DNA from: Prevotellaceae bacterium UBA4372
GTDB taxonomy: Bacteria > Bacteroidota > Bacteroidia > Bacteroidales > Bacteroidaceae
Direction: 5' to 3'
Length of the DNA stretch: 30,355 nucleotides
Assembly (NCBI GenBank): GCA_002391275.1
Contig: DGSC01000057.1
Location: 1-30,355 of the forward strand
In this document: positions 7,012 to 15,940 of the stretch, in pieces
How the letters are laid out: each line of letters begins with the position of its first letter
How positions within the stretch are numbered: the stretch's first letter is position 1
Program-made: the position numbers and the translations under genes
Notes under the pieces: generated by a model
What the model saw: the letters and a program-made list of their open reading frames with translations, nothing else
Told to the model about the DNA's origin: nothing
Database searches by the model: none

Positions 7012-7749
7012 ATGGACAGGCATTATCATCCCGTGGTGTTTGCGCGTCTGAAAGTGCTCCTGGCAGGCCGCGACTGGGACGTTCTGCAGGAGTATCTTGA
7101 GAGCCTCTCGAATGCTCATTTCCGTATTGCCGGTTATATCCTGGGCGAGCGGTTGATGCCGACATTGGAGACTCAGGACTTCTGGGATTTAAGTTCGCAC
7201 TTGATTCTGTGGTATGCCAAGGCTTTCACGGTGACGGTGGCAAAGGCTGCCGCGCTTCGATTCAAGGCAGGCTCGTTGCAGCTCACGGACGAAGGCTTCA
7301 AGCGCCTGGCTGATTCGCTGCAAGGCGAAGGGCATGTGATAGACCGGCAAAAGCTGCTGATGCAATGGCTGCCGTGTATGCCAGACTTTGAGGCTGTGGA
7401 ATCGCTATTCGATACAATGGGAATAGTTGATGCCCGGCGGCGCGTCGATTACCTCTTGCGTATAGGCAACCTGAATGCTTCGTTTGTGCTCTTGCGCACG
7501 TTGCGGTACGAAGAGCATGATAAAAAATACCTCACAAGCGTCTGCAAAGAGCTTGTGAGGCGGGCGGCTAATAAAGCAGGAGCTAATGAGCACGAGGATA
7601 GCTTGAGCTATAATATGGCAAGCTTGCTGCGCTCGTATTTCGATTTGCCAGATGTGCGCGGCACTTTCTCTTTAGCCATCGAGGCTTACGAATTGGCAAA
7701 TATAGACACAGACTTCGAAGTCTTTGAGAGGGTGGTGACGAAGGTTTAG
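7012..7749 (+). CDS. Conserved-type hypothetical protein in operon with the amidase
   Basis: A 245-aa soluble-looking protein, no signal peptide or membrane segment. It is mostly predicted helix, with repeated Leu/Phe/Tyr-rich segments (for example YLESLSNAHFRIAGYILGERL and MASLLRSYFDLPD), and might be an alpha-helical repeat protein. I recognise no family. It begins 6 nt after the amidase stop, and its own ribosome site is poor, which suggests translation coupled to the amidase. It converges on the dedA-like gene with a 1-nt gap and no visible terminator between them. A role linked to cell-wall processing is only a guess from position. Confidence 0.75.
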   Translation: MDRHYHPVVFARLKVLLAGRDWDVLQEYLESLSNAHFRIAGYILGERLMPTLETQDFWDLSSHLILWYAKAFTVTVAKAAALRFKAGSLQLTDEGFKRLADSLQGEGHVIDRQKLLMQWLPCMPDFEAVESLFDTMGIVDARRRVDYLLRIGNLNASFVLLRTLRYEEHDKKYLTSVCKELVRRAANKAGANEHEDSLSYNMASLLRSYFDLPDVRGTFSLAIEAYELANIDTDFEVFERVVTKV

Positions 7750-7750
7750 G

Positions 7751-8380
7751 TCACTGTCTCTTTTTCCTTCCCTTGTAGATAAGAACGCCTACGACAATGA
7801 CGCCTAAGGCTATCATGGCATAGCCTAATTGATGGCTGTAGCGGGTCACCGTGTCAAGCAATTGGTCCTCCGGCACTATGCTTGCGAGCGCATAACCCAT
7901 GGCGGCCAGAATGATGTTCCAGAGGCCGGCGCCGATGGCGGTATAGAGCAGGAAATGAGACAGCTTCATCTGTGCCAGTCCGGCAGGAATGGAAATGAGG
8001 TGTCTGATACCAGGCACCAGACGGCCAATCAAGGTGGCTACAGCGCCGTGGTTGTTGAAATAGGTCTCGGTGTGTTCCACCTTCTCCTTGTTCAGCAAAC
8101 AAAGGTGGCCTACGGTGCTTTCGGCGAATGCATAGATGACAGGGCGGCCTAAGTAGCGGGCTGCAATGTAGTTGATGAGTGCGCCAAGGTTGGCACCAAG
8201 GGTTGCACAGAGAACTACCAGCACGATGTTGAGGTCTGAGCCATCCGTGGCTGCACGATAAGCTGCGGGAGGCACAACAAGTTCGCTCGGGATGGGGATA
8301 ACGGTGCTTTCAAGGGTCATCAAAAATGTTATGGTCCAATAGTTGAGGTGCTCAAGGCACCAAGTGATAAACGAAGACAT
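7751..8380 (-). CDS. DedA-family membrane protein
   Basis: This 209-aa multi-pass inner-membrane protein belongs to the DedA/VTT group, linked to lipid-carrier recycling (undecaprenyl phosphate or phospholipid flipping) and envelope homeostasis. Visible signatures are the N-terminal TLESTVIPIPSELVVPPA, the central GRLVPGIRHLISIPAGLAQM with its conserved Arg residues and Gly-x-x-R-x-x-P motif, and C-terminal TM helices ending in a basic tail (KGRKKRQ). It is the last gene of the his-lys run, 51 bp after the glycosyltransferase gene. Substrate cannot be read from sequence. Confidence 0.87.
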   Translation of the reverse strand: MSSFITWCLEHLNYWTITFLMTLESTVIPIPSELVVPPAAYRAATDGSDLNIVLVVLCATLGANLGALINYIAARYLGRPVIYAFAESTVGHLCLLNKEKVEHTETYFNNHGAVATLIGRLVPGIRHLISIPAGLAQMKLSHFLLYTAIGAGLWNIILAAMGYALASIVPEDQLLDTVTRYSHQLGYAMIALGVIVVGVLIYKGRKKRQ

Positions 8381-8431
8381 TGGCTGCGAAAGATTAAGGA
8401 TGTAATCTGAAATGAAATGATTAATGGATGG

Positions 8432-9652
8432 TTATACAAACTTCTTTCTGAATTCATTGCGCGAAGCTTTCTTGCGGCCAATGGCATCGGCAAGGTTCCA
8501 GAAAGGCATTTTGAGTTCTAAGATTAGTGCTGTGAGGTAGAACGATGGATAGCCCAAGGCTTTGGCTGTGAAATTAAAGCACCTCACCTTCACAATAATA
8601 TATATAAGAAGGAGCAGACCCATAGCTATAGCTCCGATATATAGCGCTGACAGATATGAGGACAAATCTACAACGAAAGGAATTATAGCGGCTGCAACAG
8701 ATATAGCTAAGAGCAACCAAGGAATGGCAAGACGCAAGTGCTGGCGGCAGTTGTAGAGAAAGGTATGTCGCCGATGCGAACGTGTGTCACGCTCGAAAAT
8801 TCGGTTCTTGTGCCATGTGCGTTCATCAGGCAACGGCTCTTGTATTATGGTGGCAGTGGTAGCCATCATGACAGCAGTGTTCGTAGGAGTGGAAGTGTAA
8901 TTCACGAGCAGTTCTTCAGCTCCCATCTTTAGGTTGAGATGTTCGGCAAACCCTTGATGCTCTATGAATAGCTGTTTGCGGTAGGCAAGGTTGCAACCGT
9001 CGGCGCGAACTGCTGCGTGCCCGGTCAGGATGTGTTCGAAATTCGAAAAATCGGCCCATAAGCGTCTATAAGCCGTTTTCTGTCCTAACCATGAATGGCG
9101 GCTTTCGCCATAGCGCACCTGCCCGACAATGATGTCAGGTTCGCCTTTGAGCCGTTTGTTCTGTGCCGAACGTTGTGGAGCTACAATCGTTTCGCCTATG
9201 CGAGTGAGCCAGAAAGGCGATACAGGTTCACAGTCGGGACGGGTGAGCACAACCCATTCGTATGCTGCACTACGGAAGCCCAGCGTGAGGGCTAAGCGGT
9301 CGAGGCTGATGTCGCGAGCCGATTGGGGCGTGAAAGTGTGGTGGAGATTGGCGTACTGAAGTTCGAAACGTTCCAAGACATCGTTGGTCTCGTCGGTAGA
9401 CCCGGCATTGACCACGATTACTTCGAAGAGGTCGTAGTCTTGTGACAGAATCACAGGCAGATGACGTCGAAGCGATGCCGCCTGATTATGTGCTGTAATG
9501 ACAATGCTCAACGGAGGCAACGGATCGGTGACTTTCGGGAAAGTCTGCCGGGTGTTCATCTTGCGGCCTACATAGCCATAGCCGTAGGCAACTATCATGG
9601 CAAGAAGCCAAATGAGGAGAAATGCTATAAGATATATCTTTATTGCAACCAA
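8432..9652 (-). CDS. Membrane-anchored family 2 glycosyltransferase
   Basis: The 406-aa protein has an N-terminal TM helix (about 4-25), a GT2 GT-A domain (about 47-230) starting LSIVITAHNQA and containing VVNAGSTDET and a DCEP acidic motif, and a C-terminal hydrophobic region with two or more TM helices (about 305-345), ending in a basic tail. Such enzymes add sugars to lipid-linked or secreted polymers at the inner face of the membrane. The usual QxxRW motif of processive synthases is not evident; RTWHKNRIFERD occupies that area. It lies 28 bp after lysA. Acceptor and donor sugar are unknown. Confidence 0.85.
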   Translation of the reverse strand: MVAIKIYLIAFLLIWLLAMIVAYGYGYVGRKMNTRQTFPKVTDPLPPLSIVITAHNQAASLRRHLPVILSQDYDLFEVIVVNAGSTDETNDVLERFELQYANLHHTFTPQSARDISLDRLALTLGFRSAAYEWVVLTRPDCEPVSPFWLTRIGETIVAPQRSAQNKRLKGEPDIIVGQVRYGESRHSWLGQKTAYRRLWADFSNFEHILTGHAAVRADGCNLAYRKQLFIEHQGFAEHLNLKMGAEELLVNYTSTPTNTAVMMATTATIIQEPLPDERTWHKNRIFERDTRSHRRHTFLYNCRQHLRLAIPWLLLAISVAAAIIPFVVDLSSYLSALYIGAIAMGLLLLIYIIVKVRCFNFTAKALGYPSFYLTALILELKMPFWNLADAIGRKKASRNEFRKKFV

Positions 9653-9680
9653 TGGATTAAAAGGTTTTTCTTGAATGTTT

Positions 9681-10838
9681 TTATATGAAGTAAACTTTGG
9701 GCAAAGGACGATGGTTGTATGTTGAGGCCATTGTCTGTCCGTAAGCTCCTGCCGTGCGAATAGCTACGAGGTCGCCACGTTGGGTGTGAGGGAGAAGATA
9801 GTCGCGCGCGAAAACATCCGAGGATTCGCAAATAGGGCCTACTACGTCTACACACTCGGGTGATTCGTCTGTATGTCGTTCTTCTGCCGAAAGATTTTCT
9901 ATCTTGTGAAGAGCTCCATAGAGAGCCGGCCTAAGCAGTTCGGTCATGCCTGCATCCAAGATGACGAAGTTCTTTGTGGCGGTGTGCTTCACATAGAGTA
10001 CTTTTGAAAGCAGTATGCCTGCTTGGGCAACGATAGAACGCCCGAGCTCGAAATGCAGACGTTGACCTTGAAGCAACTGGAGATGTTGGCGGAATGTCGA
10101 GAAATAAGCCTTGAAATTGGCTATCGGATGCTCCTGTGGATGCTCATAGTCGACGCCAAGTCCCCCGCCCACATTGATATTCTTTGCATGGAAACCAGCA
10201 CTTTCGAGCTTGTCCTGCAATTGATTGATGCGAAGGCAAAGCGCTTCGAAGTCCGACATGTCAAGCAATTGCGACCCGATATGGAAATGCAAACCCTCGA
10301 AGCTAAGTCCTGGAAGATCGTTGCTCAGACGGACCACCTCCAGCATATCTTCACTCGCGATGCCGAATTTATTCTCCGCACGCCCCGTGGTGATGTGAGC
10401 ATGGGTGTTGGCATGGACGTCAGGGTTTATGCGAAGACTGATGTGTGCAACCTTGTTCATAGCGGTAGCTATTTCGCTGATTACTTCCATCTCCTCGCGG
10501 CTTTCAACATTGAACATGCCTATGCCGTTCTCAAGTGCCAGAACAATTTCCCAATCAGCCTTGCCTACGCCGGCGAAAGTGATGAGCTCAGCCGGGAACC
10601 CGGCTTCTATGGAGGCGCGAACCTCTCCTCCGCTGACACAATCAGCGCCAAATCCTTGTTTGGCTATCATCGTTAGTATGTCGTGCTGGTCATTAGCCTT
10701 AATGGCATAATGGACGCAGAAAGCGGGGTCGTTGCACGTCTCGGCTTTGATGCTCTCGAGAGTGTCGTTCAGCAGTTGGGTGTCGTAGACGTAAGCTGGT
10801 GTCGAGAACCCCTTCATTTGTGTTGTATTGAAAGACAT
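9681..10838 (-). CDS. lysA: Diaminopimelate decarboxylase
   Basis: This PLP-dependent enzyme decarboxylates meso-diaminopimelate to L-lysine, the last step of lysine synthesis. The 385-aa reading starts at ATG 10838; an upstream TTG at 10853 is possible but lacks support. The PLP lysine is Lys47 in HYAIKAND. GGGLGVDYEHP is the phosphate-binding glycine loop, and CESSD near residue 345 is the substrate motif that distinguishes LysA from other fold-III decarboxylases. It follows lysC by 17 bp, so the first and last enzymes of the pathway are side by side. Confidence 0.95.
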   Translation of the reverse strand: MSFNTTQMKGFSTPAYVYDTQLLNDTLESIKAETCNDPAFCVHYAIKANDQHDILTMIAKQGFGADCVSGGEVRASIEAGFPAELITFAGVGKADWEIVLALENGIGMFNVESREEMEVISEIATAMNKVAHISLRINPDVHANTHAHITTGRAENKFGIASEDMLEVVRLSNDLPGLSFEGLHFHIGSQLLDMSDFEALCLRINQLQDKLESAGFHAKNINVGGGLGVDYEHPQEHPIANFKAYFSTFRQHLQLLQGQRLHFELGRSIVAQAGILLSKVLYVKHTATKNFVILDAGMTELLRPALYGALHKIENLSAEERHTDESPECVDVVGPICESSDVFARDYLLPHTQRGDLVAIRTAGAYGQTMASTYNHRPLPKVYFI

Positions 10839-10855
10839 GATGTGGTAGTGCAAAC

Positions 10856-12199
10856 TTAGGAAGGACGACGGACATGGTCGTTATAAGTGAACAATGTCTG
10901 CTGTAGGGCACGCAGGGTACGTTGCTTGTCACATTCGGCCACAACGAATGATATGTTATGAGAAGAACCTCCATAGCTGATCATCCTCACTGGAATCTGT
11001 TTAAGAGCATCGGTGGCCAAGGTCTCGAAACCAACGTTCTGACTTGACAGATCGCCAACTACACACACGATGCACATGTCGTTTTCGACGCTCACGGTGC
11101 CATATTTCTTTAGCTCGTCGACAATAGCATTGATGTTTGTGAGGTTGTCGACCGTAACACTGACGCCTACTTCGGAGGTCGTGATCATGTCAATACTGGT
11201 TTTGTATGTCTCGAATATCTCAAACACTTTGCGGAGAAAACCAGAGGCAAGCAACATTCGTGAGCTTTGGATGCCGATGCAGGTAATACCGGACTTGGCA
11301 GCAACAGCCTTGATGGTGCCACGGTGCATGCGGTTGTTAATAATGGTTCCAGGAGCCGAGGGATCCATCGTATTTAAGAGCCTTACAGGAACGCCTGCGA
11401 ATTTGGCCGGTTGAATGCAAGTGGGATGCAGAATCTTGGCACCGAAATAGGCCAGCTCGGCTGCTTCCTCGAAATAAAGCTGCCGCACGGGTTCTGTGCC
11501 TTCTACGATGCGAGGGTCATTGTTGTGCATGCCATCAATGTCGGTCCAGATCTGTATCTCCTCGGCTTCGATGGCTGCTCCGAGCAGACAGGCTGTGTAG
11601 TCGGAGCCTCCTCGAAGAAGGTTGTCGATTTCCCCGTAAGCATTGCGGCAGATGAATCCTTGTGTGATATAGACTTCATATCCAGGGTTGGCTTCGATTT
11701 GAGCAACAGTTTTCTCGCGAATATAGTTGAAATCGGGCTCAGCATTCTTGTCGGTGCGAATAATGTCGAGGGCCGACAGGAGGATAGAGTGAATGCCCTG
11801 TTCCTGCATGTAGTTGTTAACCATGTTGGTAGACATGATTTCTCCTTGTGCAAGAATCACCTTCTCTTCAAATGAAGTGAAGAGCGTCTTTGTGATATTT
11901 CTTAGCGAAGTGAAGATCTCTTTTATTAGTTCTTCGGTACGTAGACGCCACTCATCGGTTGAGTAAAGCTCTTGAATGTGCGTCATATACTTTGATTCGA
12001 GCTGATTGATAACAGTGTTTGCTCCTTCCGGGTTCTTCTTGTAAAGATAGTCGGATATCTCTACGAGGGAATTTGTTGTACCGCTCATGGCTGATAGTAC
12101 AACAAACTTTGGCTCACCATCAGAGGTGATGAGCTTCGAAACTTCTTTCATGCGCTGGACAGACCCTACGCTTGTTCCACCGAATTTCAGTACTTTCAT
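10856..12199 (-). CDS. lysC: Aspartate kinase (monofunctional, ACT-regulated)
   Basis: The 447-aa enzyme phosphorylates L-aspartate as the first step to lysine, diaminopimelate, threonine and methionine. MKVLKFGGTSVG at the start is the kinase signature. LLRGGSDYTA (around 190-200) and WTDIDG follow. The C-terminal third holds the regulatory ACT pair, with GITCIGIQSSRM and VSVTVDNLTNINAI, where lysine or threonine feedback would act. There is no fused homoserine dehydrogenase or LysA domain. It lies 32 bp after ftsE and 17 bp before lysA. No riboswitch is visible in the short leader. Confidence 0.95.
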   Translation of the reverse strand: MKVLKFGGTSVGSVQRMKEVSKLITSDGEPKFVVLSAMSGTTNSLVEISDYLYKKNPEGANTVINQLESKYMTHIQELYSTDEWRLRTEELIKEIFTSLRNITKTLFTSFEEKVILAQGEIMSTNMVNNYMQEQGIHSILLSALDIIRTDKNAEPDFNYIREKTVAQIEANPGYEVYITQGFICRNAYGEIDNLLRGGSDYTACLLGAAIEAEEIQIWTDIDGMHNNDPRIVEGTEPVRQLYFEEAAELAYFGAKILHPTCIQPAKFAGVPVRLLNTMDPSAPGTIINNRMHRGTIKAVAAKSGITCIGIQSSRMLLASGFLRKVFEIFETYKTSIDMITTSEVGVSVTVDNLTNINAIVDELKKYGTVSVENDMCIVCVVGDLSSQNVGFETLATDALKQIPVRMISYGGSSHNISFVVAECDKQRTLRALQQTLFTYNDHVRRPS

Positions 12200-12231
12200 T
12201 CTTCTTGTCGTATGTTTATAGTTTGTTTATA

Positions 12232-13038
12232 TTATTCTGTTGTTGCTATGGTAGCCATGGGAATCTCGTCTTCCTCGTCGTTTTCACGTGCAGACGTGAT
12301 GTCTTCTGGCTTATTTGCTTTGCCATCCGCGTTGACTGATGCATGCTCATCGCGTGCGGCGGCTTGATTAAGGCACGAGAACTGGTTGTTCTTGCACTCA
12401 TATACCTTACCTGGGAAACGTTCTATGAGCGTGTTGTTGTGTGTTGCAAACACGACGGCCGTTCCCTTCTTGGCCAGGTCGTATAATATTTGAGCTGTCT
12501 GAATTCCCGATTCGGCATCTTGGTTGCCCGTAGCTTCGTCGGCAAGAATAAGACGCGGCTGATTGAGTATCGCCCTGGCAATGCACACGCGTTGCTGCTC
12601 GCCGCCCGAGAGTTCGAAAGGCATGGCCTCTTGCTTGTCTGCAAGGCCAACGGTTTCGAGCACTTGGCGGATGCGCTCGGCGCGCTCGGTACGATTCTTC
12701 CATCCCGTGGAACGGAGTACAAAGTCGAGATTGCGTCGGACATTACGGTCCATCAGCAGGCGGAAGTCTTGGAACACAATGCCCAACTGTCGGCGCAACG
12801 CTGGGATGTGGCGACGCTTGATCTGGCGCATGTCATAACCCAGCACCTCGGCCGTGCCGTTGTGAATGTCAAGTTCCCCGTAAACCGTTTTCAGCAACGA
12901 CGATTTGCCGCTGCCCACGATGCCCGTGAGATAGACGAATTCGCCCTCTTCGACATTGAAATTCACGTTGTAGAGAATGGTCTTCTCCTCGCGCTGAATG
13001 TCAACTTCCCTAAAGTTGATTATTAGTGTTTTTTCCAT
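12232..13038 (-). CDS. ftsE: FtsE-type cell-division ABC ATPase with acidic C-terminal extension
   Basis: The 268-aa ABC ATPase would pair with FtsX to control septal peptidoglycan hydrolases. Walker A is GIVGSGKSS, the signature is LSGGEQQR, and Walker B is LILADEATGNQD, where the FtsE norm is DEPTGNLD. The Q loop lies in IVFQDFRLL, a typical FtsE sequence, and the H loop in FATHN. After about residue 222 there is a ~45-residue polar, acidic tail (AAARDEHASV to NDEEDEIPM), longer than ordinary FtsE. It overlaps hisIE by 16 nt, and no ftsX is near. A LolD-like role is less likely given the LLMDRNVRRNL segment. Confidence 0.85.
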   Translation of the reverse strand: MEKTLIINFREVDIQREEKTILYNVNFNVEEGEFVYLTGIVGSGKSSLLKTVYGELDIHNGTAEVLGYDMRQIKRRHIPALRRQLGIVFQDFRLLMDRNVRRNLDFVLRSTGWKNRTERAERIRQVLETVGLADKQEAMPFELSGGEQQRVCIARAILNQPRLILADEATGNQDAESGIQTAQILYDLAKKGTAVVFATHNNTLIERFPGKVYECKNNQFSCLNQAAARDEHASVNADGKANKPEDITSARENDEEDEIPMATIATTE

Positions 13039-13646
13039 CCTGGATTATGTCTTGTCTGGAGCTCTGCGGCAAGTTGCTCAATGCGCAAGCCTTTGTGGGT
13101 TAGTAATACTATGAGGTGATAGAACATATCTGAACCTTCGTAGATCAGACGCTCGTCGGTGCCGTTGCATGCTTCGATGACCAGCTCCAAAGCTTCTTCG
13201 CCAACCTTTTGTGCCATGCGGTTGAGGCCGTCGCGGAACAGACTCGTGGTGTATGAACCTTCGGGCATCTCGCGGTGACGCTTTTCAATGAAATCCTGTA
13301 GCTCTGCTAAGAAGAGTAGGGGAGAGCTTGTGTTCTCCTCGCCCCAGCAGGTGTCTGTGCCTGTGTGGCAAACGGGGCCTTCTGGATGCACACGGATGAG
13401 TAGTGTGTCCTGGTCGCAGTCTGCCTTGATGCTTACGACGTTCAGGTAGTTGCCGCTCGTCTCGCCTTTCGTCCACAGGCATTGGCGTGAACGTGAGAAA
13501 AACGTAACGCGGCCTTCTGCGACAGTCTTGTCGTAGGACTCGCGATTCATATATCCGAGCATCAACACTTGACGAGTGTCGGCGTCTTGGATGATGGCAG
13601 GTACAAGTCCGCCAGATTTCTCGAAATCAATTTCGGTTGGTCCCAT
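13023..13646 (-). CDS. hisIE: Bifunctional phosphoribosyl-AMP cyclohydrolase / phosphoribosyl-ATP pyrophosphatase
   Basis: The 207-aa protein catalyses the second and third steps of histidine synthesis. The N-terminal HisI domain (about 1-115) has the zinc ligands in IKADCDQDTLL and CHTGTDTCW, and the SRSRQCLWTKGETSG active-site segment. The HisE domain (about 118-205) has MAQKVGEEALELVIEA and the metal-binding YEGSDMFYHL. Its 3' end overlaps ftsE by 16 nt. A 105-bp gap separates it from hisF upstream. That gap holds no recognisable gene or promoter. Confidence 0.95.
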   Translation of the reverse strand: MGPTEIDFEKSGGLVPAIIQDADTRQVLMLGYMNRESYDKTVAEGRVTFFSRSRQCLWTKGETSGNYLNVVSIKADCDQDTLLIRVHPEGPVCHTGTDTCWGEENTSSPLLFLAELQDFIEKRHREMPEGSYTTSLFRDGLNRMAQKVGEEALELVIEACNGTDERLIYEGSDMFYHLIVLLTHKGLRIEQLAAELQTRHNPGWKKH

Positions 13647-13751
13647 ACTTTATTTTTTATTTGGGTTGTTATGTGTTTGGTTTGAGCCAGACTTCTTGTT
13701 CTACGATGGTTACTTGTGATAGCATCTCGAATCAGGGTGTCGGCGTAATGA

Positions 13752-14507
13752 TTAGCGAACATTTATTCCTTCATGCCTCAGATATTCTTTCAATCTGGGG
13801 ATGGGAATCTCTCCGAAATGGAACACAGATGCGGCAAGCGCTGCATCGGCATGTCCAAGAATAAATGCATCGCGGAAATGTTCCTGGGCTCCAGCTCCCC
13901 CTGAAGCAATGATAGGAATCGTGAGTGTGTCGGCAAGCTGGCGAAGGGCTTCGTTGGCGAATCCCGTTTTCACACCATCGTGGTTCATGGAGGTGAAGAG
14001 TATCTCTCCAGCGCCTCGTTCCTGAGCCTCGTGAGCCCAATCCAAGAGTGAACGCTCGGTTGGAATGCGTCCCCCATTGAGGTAGCAAATCCATTCTCCG
14101 TCTGCGCCTTGTTGTGCATCTATGGCAACGACACACACTTGCGACCCGAAGTGATTCGTAATTTCGTCTATCAAATCTGGCCGACGAAGGGCAGCGCTGT
14201 TGATGCTAACCTTATCAGCACCGGCATTGAGCAGGCGGTCTACATCGGTCAAGGCACTTATACCTCCTCCAACGGTGAAAGGAATGTTCACTTCGGCAGC
14301 AACGCGACTGACCATTTCTGTGAACGTCTTGCGCCCTTCATGTGAAGCTGTTATGTCTAAGTAAACCAGTTCGTCGGCACCTTGTTCGCTATAGCTTTTT
14401 CCCAAAGCAACGGGGTCTCCGGCTTGCCGAAGGTTAACGAAGTTGGTGCCTTTGACGGTTTGTCCGTTCTTCACGTCAAGGCATGGTATGATGCGTTTGG
14501 CTAACAC
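13752..14507 (-). CDS. hisF: Imidazole glycerol phosphate synthase, cyclase subunit
   Basis: The 251-aa (beta/alpha)8 enzyme uses ammonia from HisH to convert PRFAR to imidazole glycerol phosphate and AICAR. It begins MLAKRIIPCLDVKNGQTVKG with the catalytic Asp in CLDVKNG. PFTVGGGIS and IIASGGAGA are the two phosphate-binding loops, and the second catalytic Asp lies in MNHDGVKTGF. Length is normal. It follows hisA by 42 bp and works as a heterodimer with HisH, encoded two genes upstream. Confidence 0.96.
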   Translation of the reverse strand: MLAKRIIPCLDVKNGQTVKGTNFVNLRQAGDPVALGKSYSEQGADELVYLDITASHEGRKTFTEMVSRVAAEVNIPFTVGGGISALTDVDRLLNAGADKVSINSAALRRPDLIDEITNHFGSQVCVVAIDAQQGADGEWICYLNGGRIPTERSLLDWAHEAQERGAGEILFTSMNHDGVKTGFANEALRQLADTLTIPIIASGGAGAQEHFRDAFILGHADAALAASVFHFGEIPIPRLKEYLRHEGINVR

Positions 14508-14549
14508 GTGCTTATTGATGTTTAGTCTGTTAATAAATTGACGCTGTGT

Positions 14550-15278
14550 TCAGCGTTGAGGAAACTCGTTGAGCAATTGCCTTAAATCTATTTTCCCTTC
14601 GTAGATAGCTTTCCCGAATACTACGGCAGGGATTCCTGCAGCATCAAGGTTGCGTATGTCGTCAATAGAACTTACGCCACCGGAAGCTATGAGGTGACAG
14701 TTTGGCTGTTGCTGCATGATACGCATATAGAGATCTGTAGCCGGTCCTTGCAGCATTCCATCCTTACTGATGTCGGTGCATAGCACTGTCTTGAACCCTT
14801 GCTTCATATAGGCATCAAGAAAGTCCTCGAGTTTCAGTGTGCTGTCCTCTTTCCAGCCATTAATGCTGATGTACCCTTCGCGGACGTCGGCTCCGAGGAT
14901 GAGGTGCTCGGCTCCATAGGCGTGAAGCCAGTCTGTCGTACGTTGCGGATCTTTCACGGCGATGCTGCCAATGGTTGCCATAGCAGCTCCGGCGTCGAAC
15001 ACTTTCTGTAAGTCTTCTTCGCTCTTGATGCCGCCTCCGAAGTCTACACGGAGTGCTGTCGTGGCTGTGATGCGTCGGAGTGTGTCGATATTGACCACGG
15101 TTTTCGATTTGGCACCATCTAAGTCAACCACATGAAGGCGTGTGAAACCGAGGGCTTCCATCTCTGAGGCAACACTCACAGGGTCGTCAGCGTAAGTGCG
15201 CTGGGTTGAAAAGTCGCCTTTGGTGAGGCGCACGCATCGTCCTCCGATAATGTCTATGGCAGGAATGAGTTCTATCAT
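14550..15278 (-). CDS. hisA: ProFAR isomerase
   Basis: The 242-aa (beta/alpha)8 isomerase makes PRFAR from ProFAR. IELIPAIDIIGGRCVRLTKGDF at the N-terminus carries the catalytic Asp. The phosphate-binding loops are RVDFGGGIKS and LIASGGVSSI, and TDISKDGML carries the second catalytic Asp. The start codon overlaps the stop of hisH by 4 nt (ATGA), indicating translational coupling. Length fits the family. Confidence 0.96.
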   Translation of the reverse strand: MIELIPAIDIIGGRCVRLTKGDFSTQRTYADDPVSVASEMEALGFTRLHVVDLDGAKSKTVVNIDTLRRITATTALRVDFGGGIKSEEDLQKVFDAGAAMATIGSIAVKDPQRTTDWLHAYGAEHLILGADVREGYISINGWKEDSTLKLEDFLDAYMKQGFKTVLCTDISKDGMLQGPATDLYMRIMQQQPNCHLIASGGVSSIDDIRNLDAAGIPAVVFGKAIYEGKIDLRQLLNEFPQR

Positions 15279-15865
15279 AAGGTTAAGAAACGTTTAAGCA
15301 TTACCTCACCTGCGTCACCGCTTTTCTCAGGATGAAACTGAGTTGCATAGAAATTGTCGCGATGGAGTGCTGCGCTGAAGTCGAGGATATAGTTGGTGGT
15401 AGCTGTGGTGAATTTGCATACGGGCACATAGAAACTGTGGACGAAATAGAAGAATTTGCCATCACTCGACTTCATTAGTTCGTCGGTGGCATCAGTAGAA
15501 ACAGTGTTCCATCCCATGTGTGGCACCTTGTCCTCATGGCGTTGTGGCTTGAACCGAAGTACGTCAATGGGAAAGATGCCTAAACATTCGGTATTGCATT
15601 CCTCGGAGTGGCGGCACATGAGTTGTTGACCTATACAAATTCCCAGCACGGGTTGACGCAGTGAACAGATTACTTTGTCAAGTTCATGCGCCTTCAAGTA
15701 GCTCATGGCCTGTCCGGCTTCGCCTTGCCCTGGGAAGATTACGCGGTCGGCTTTTTGTAAAAGCCTGGCGTCGTCGGTCACTTCGGGCTCGATGCCGAGC
15801 CTTCTCAATGCATTAACCACCGAATAGATATTTCCGGCATTATATTTGACGATAGCTACTTTCAT
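15275..15865 (-). CDS. hisH: Imidazole glycerol phosphate synthase, glutamine amidotransferase subunit
   Basis: This 196-aa class-I glutaminase supplies ammonia to HisF. The nucleophile Cys lies in GICIGQQLM, where most HisH proteins have GICLGMQLL, and the His-Glu pair is in ATQFHPEKSG. The N-terminus (VAIVKYNAGNIYSV) is typical. It is the first gene of the his-lys run, with a TATCTTTG box 60 nt upstream. Upstream his genes (hisG, D, C, B) are not in this window. Confidence 0.95.
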   Translation of the reverse strand: MKVAIVKYNAGNIYSVVNALRRLGIEPEVTDDARLLQKADRVIFPGQGEAGQAMSYLKAHELDKVICSLRQPVLGICIGQQLMCRHSEECNTECLGIFPIDVLRFKPQRHEDKVPHMGWNTVSTDATDELMKSSDGKFFYFVHSFYVPVCKFTTATTNYILDFSAALHRDNFYATQFHPEKSGDAGEVMLKRFLTL

Positions 15866-15924
15866 AGTGCTTTAAGGGTGCCTACAAGAGGGTTTCTTGG
15901 TATGCCTGTTTAGAATTTTGGGCG

Positions 15925-15932
15925 CAAAGATA
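15925..15932 (-). promoter_or_regulatory. -7 box for the his-ftsE-lys run
   Basis: Minus-strand TATCTTTG is a full TAnnTTTG match about 60 nt upstream of hisH. The sequence where a TTTG -33 element should be is occupied by the arm of a GC-rich hairpin (15941-15956), so this promoter lacks a consensus -33. Confidence 0.6.
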
Positions 15933-15940
15933 AAAAAAAA

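Noticed and set aside
6136..7119. 327-aa minus-strand frame over the amidase gene
   Set aside because: It is antisense to the amidase coiled-coil linker. Its Leu/Cys/Phe richness is the complement of Ala/Lys/Glu codons.
10023..10676. 217-aa plus-strand frame over lysA
   Set aside because: It is antisense to a well-supported LysA with PLP and substrate motifs.
13562..13762. 66-aa minus-strand frame between hisF and hisIE
   Set aside because: It overlaps the hisIE start, and no motif, conservation hint or ribosome site is visible.
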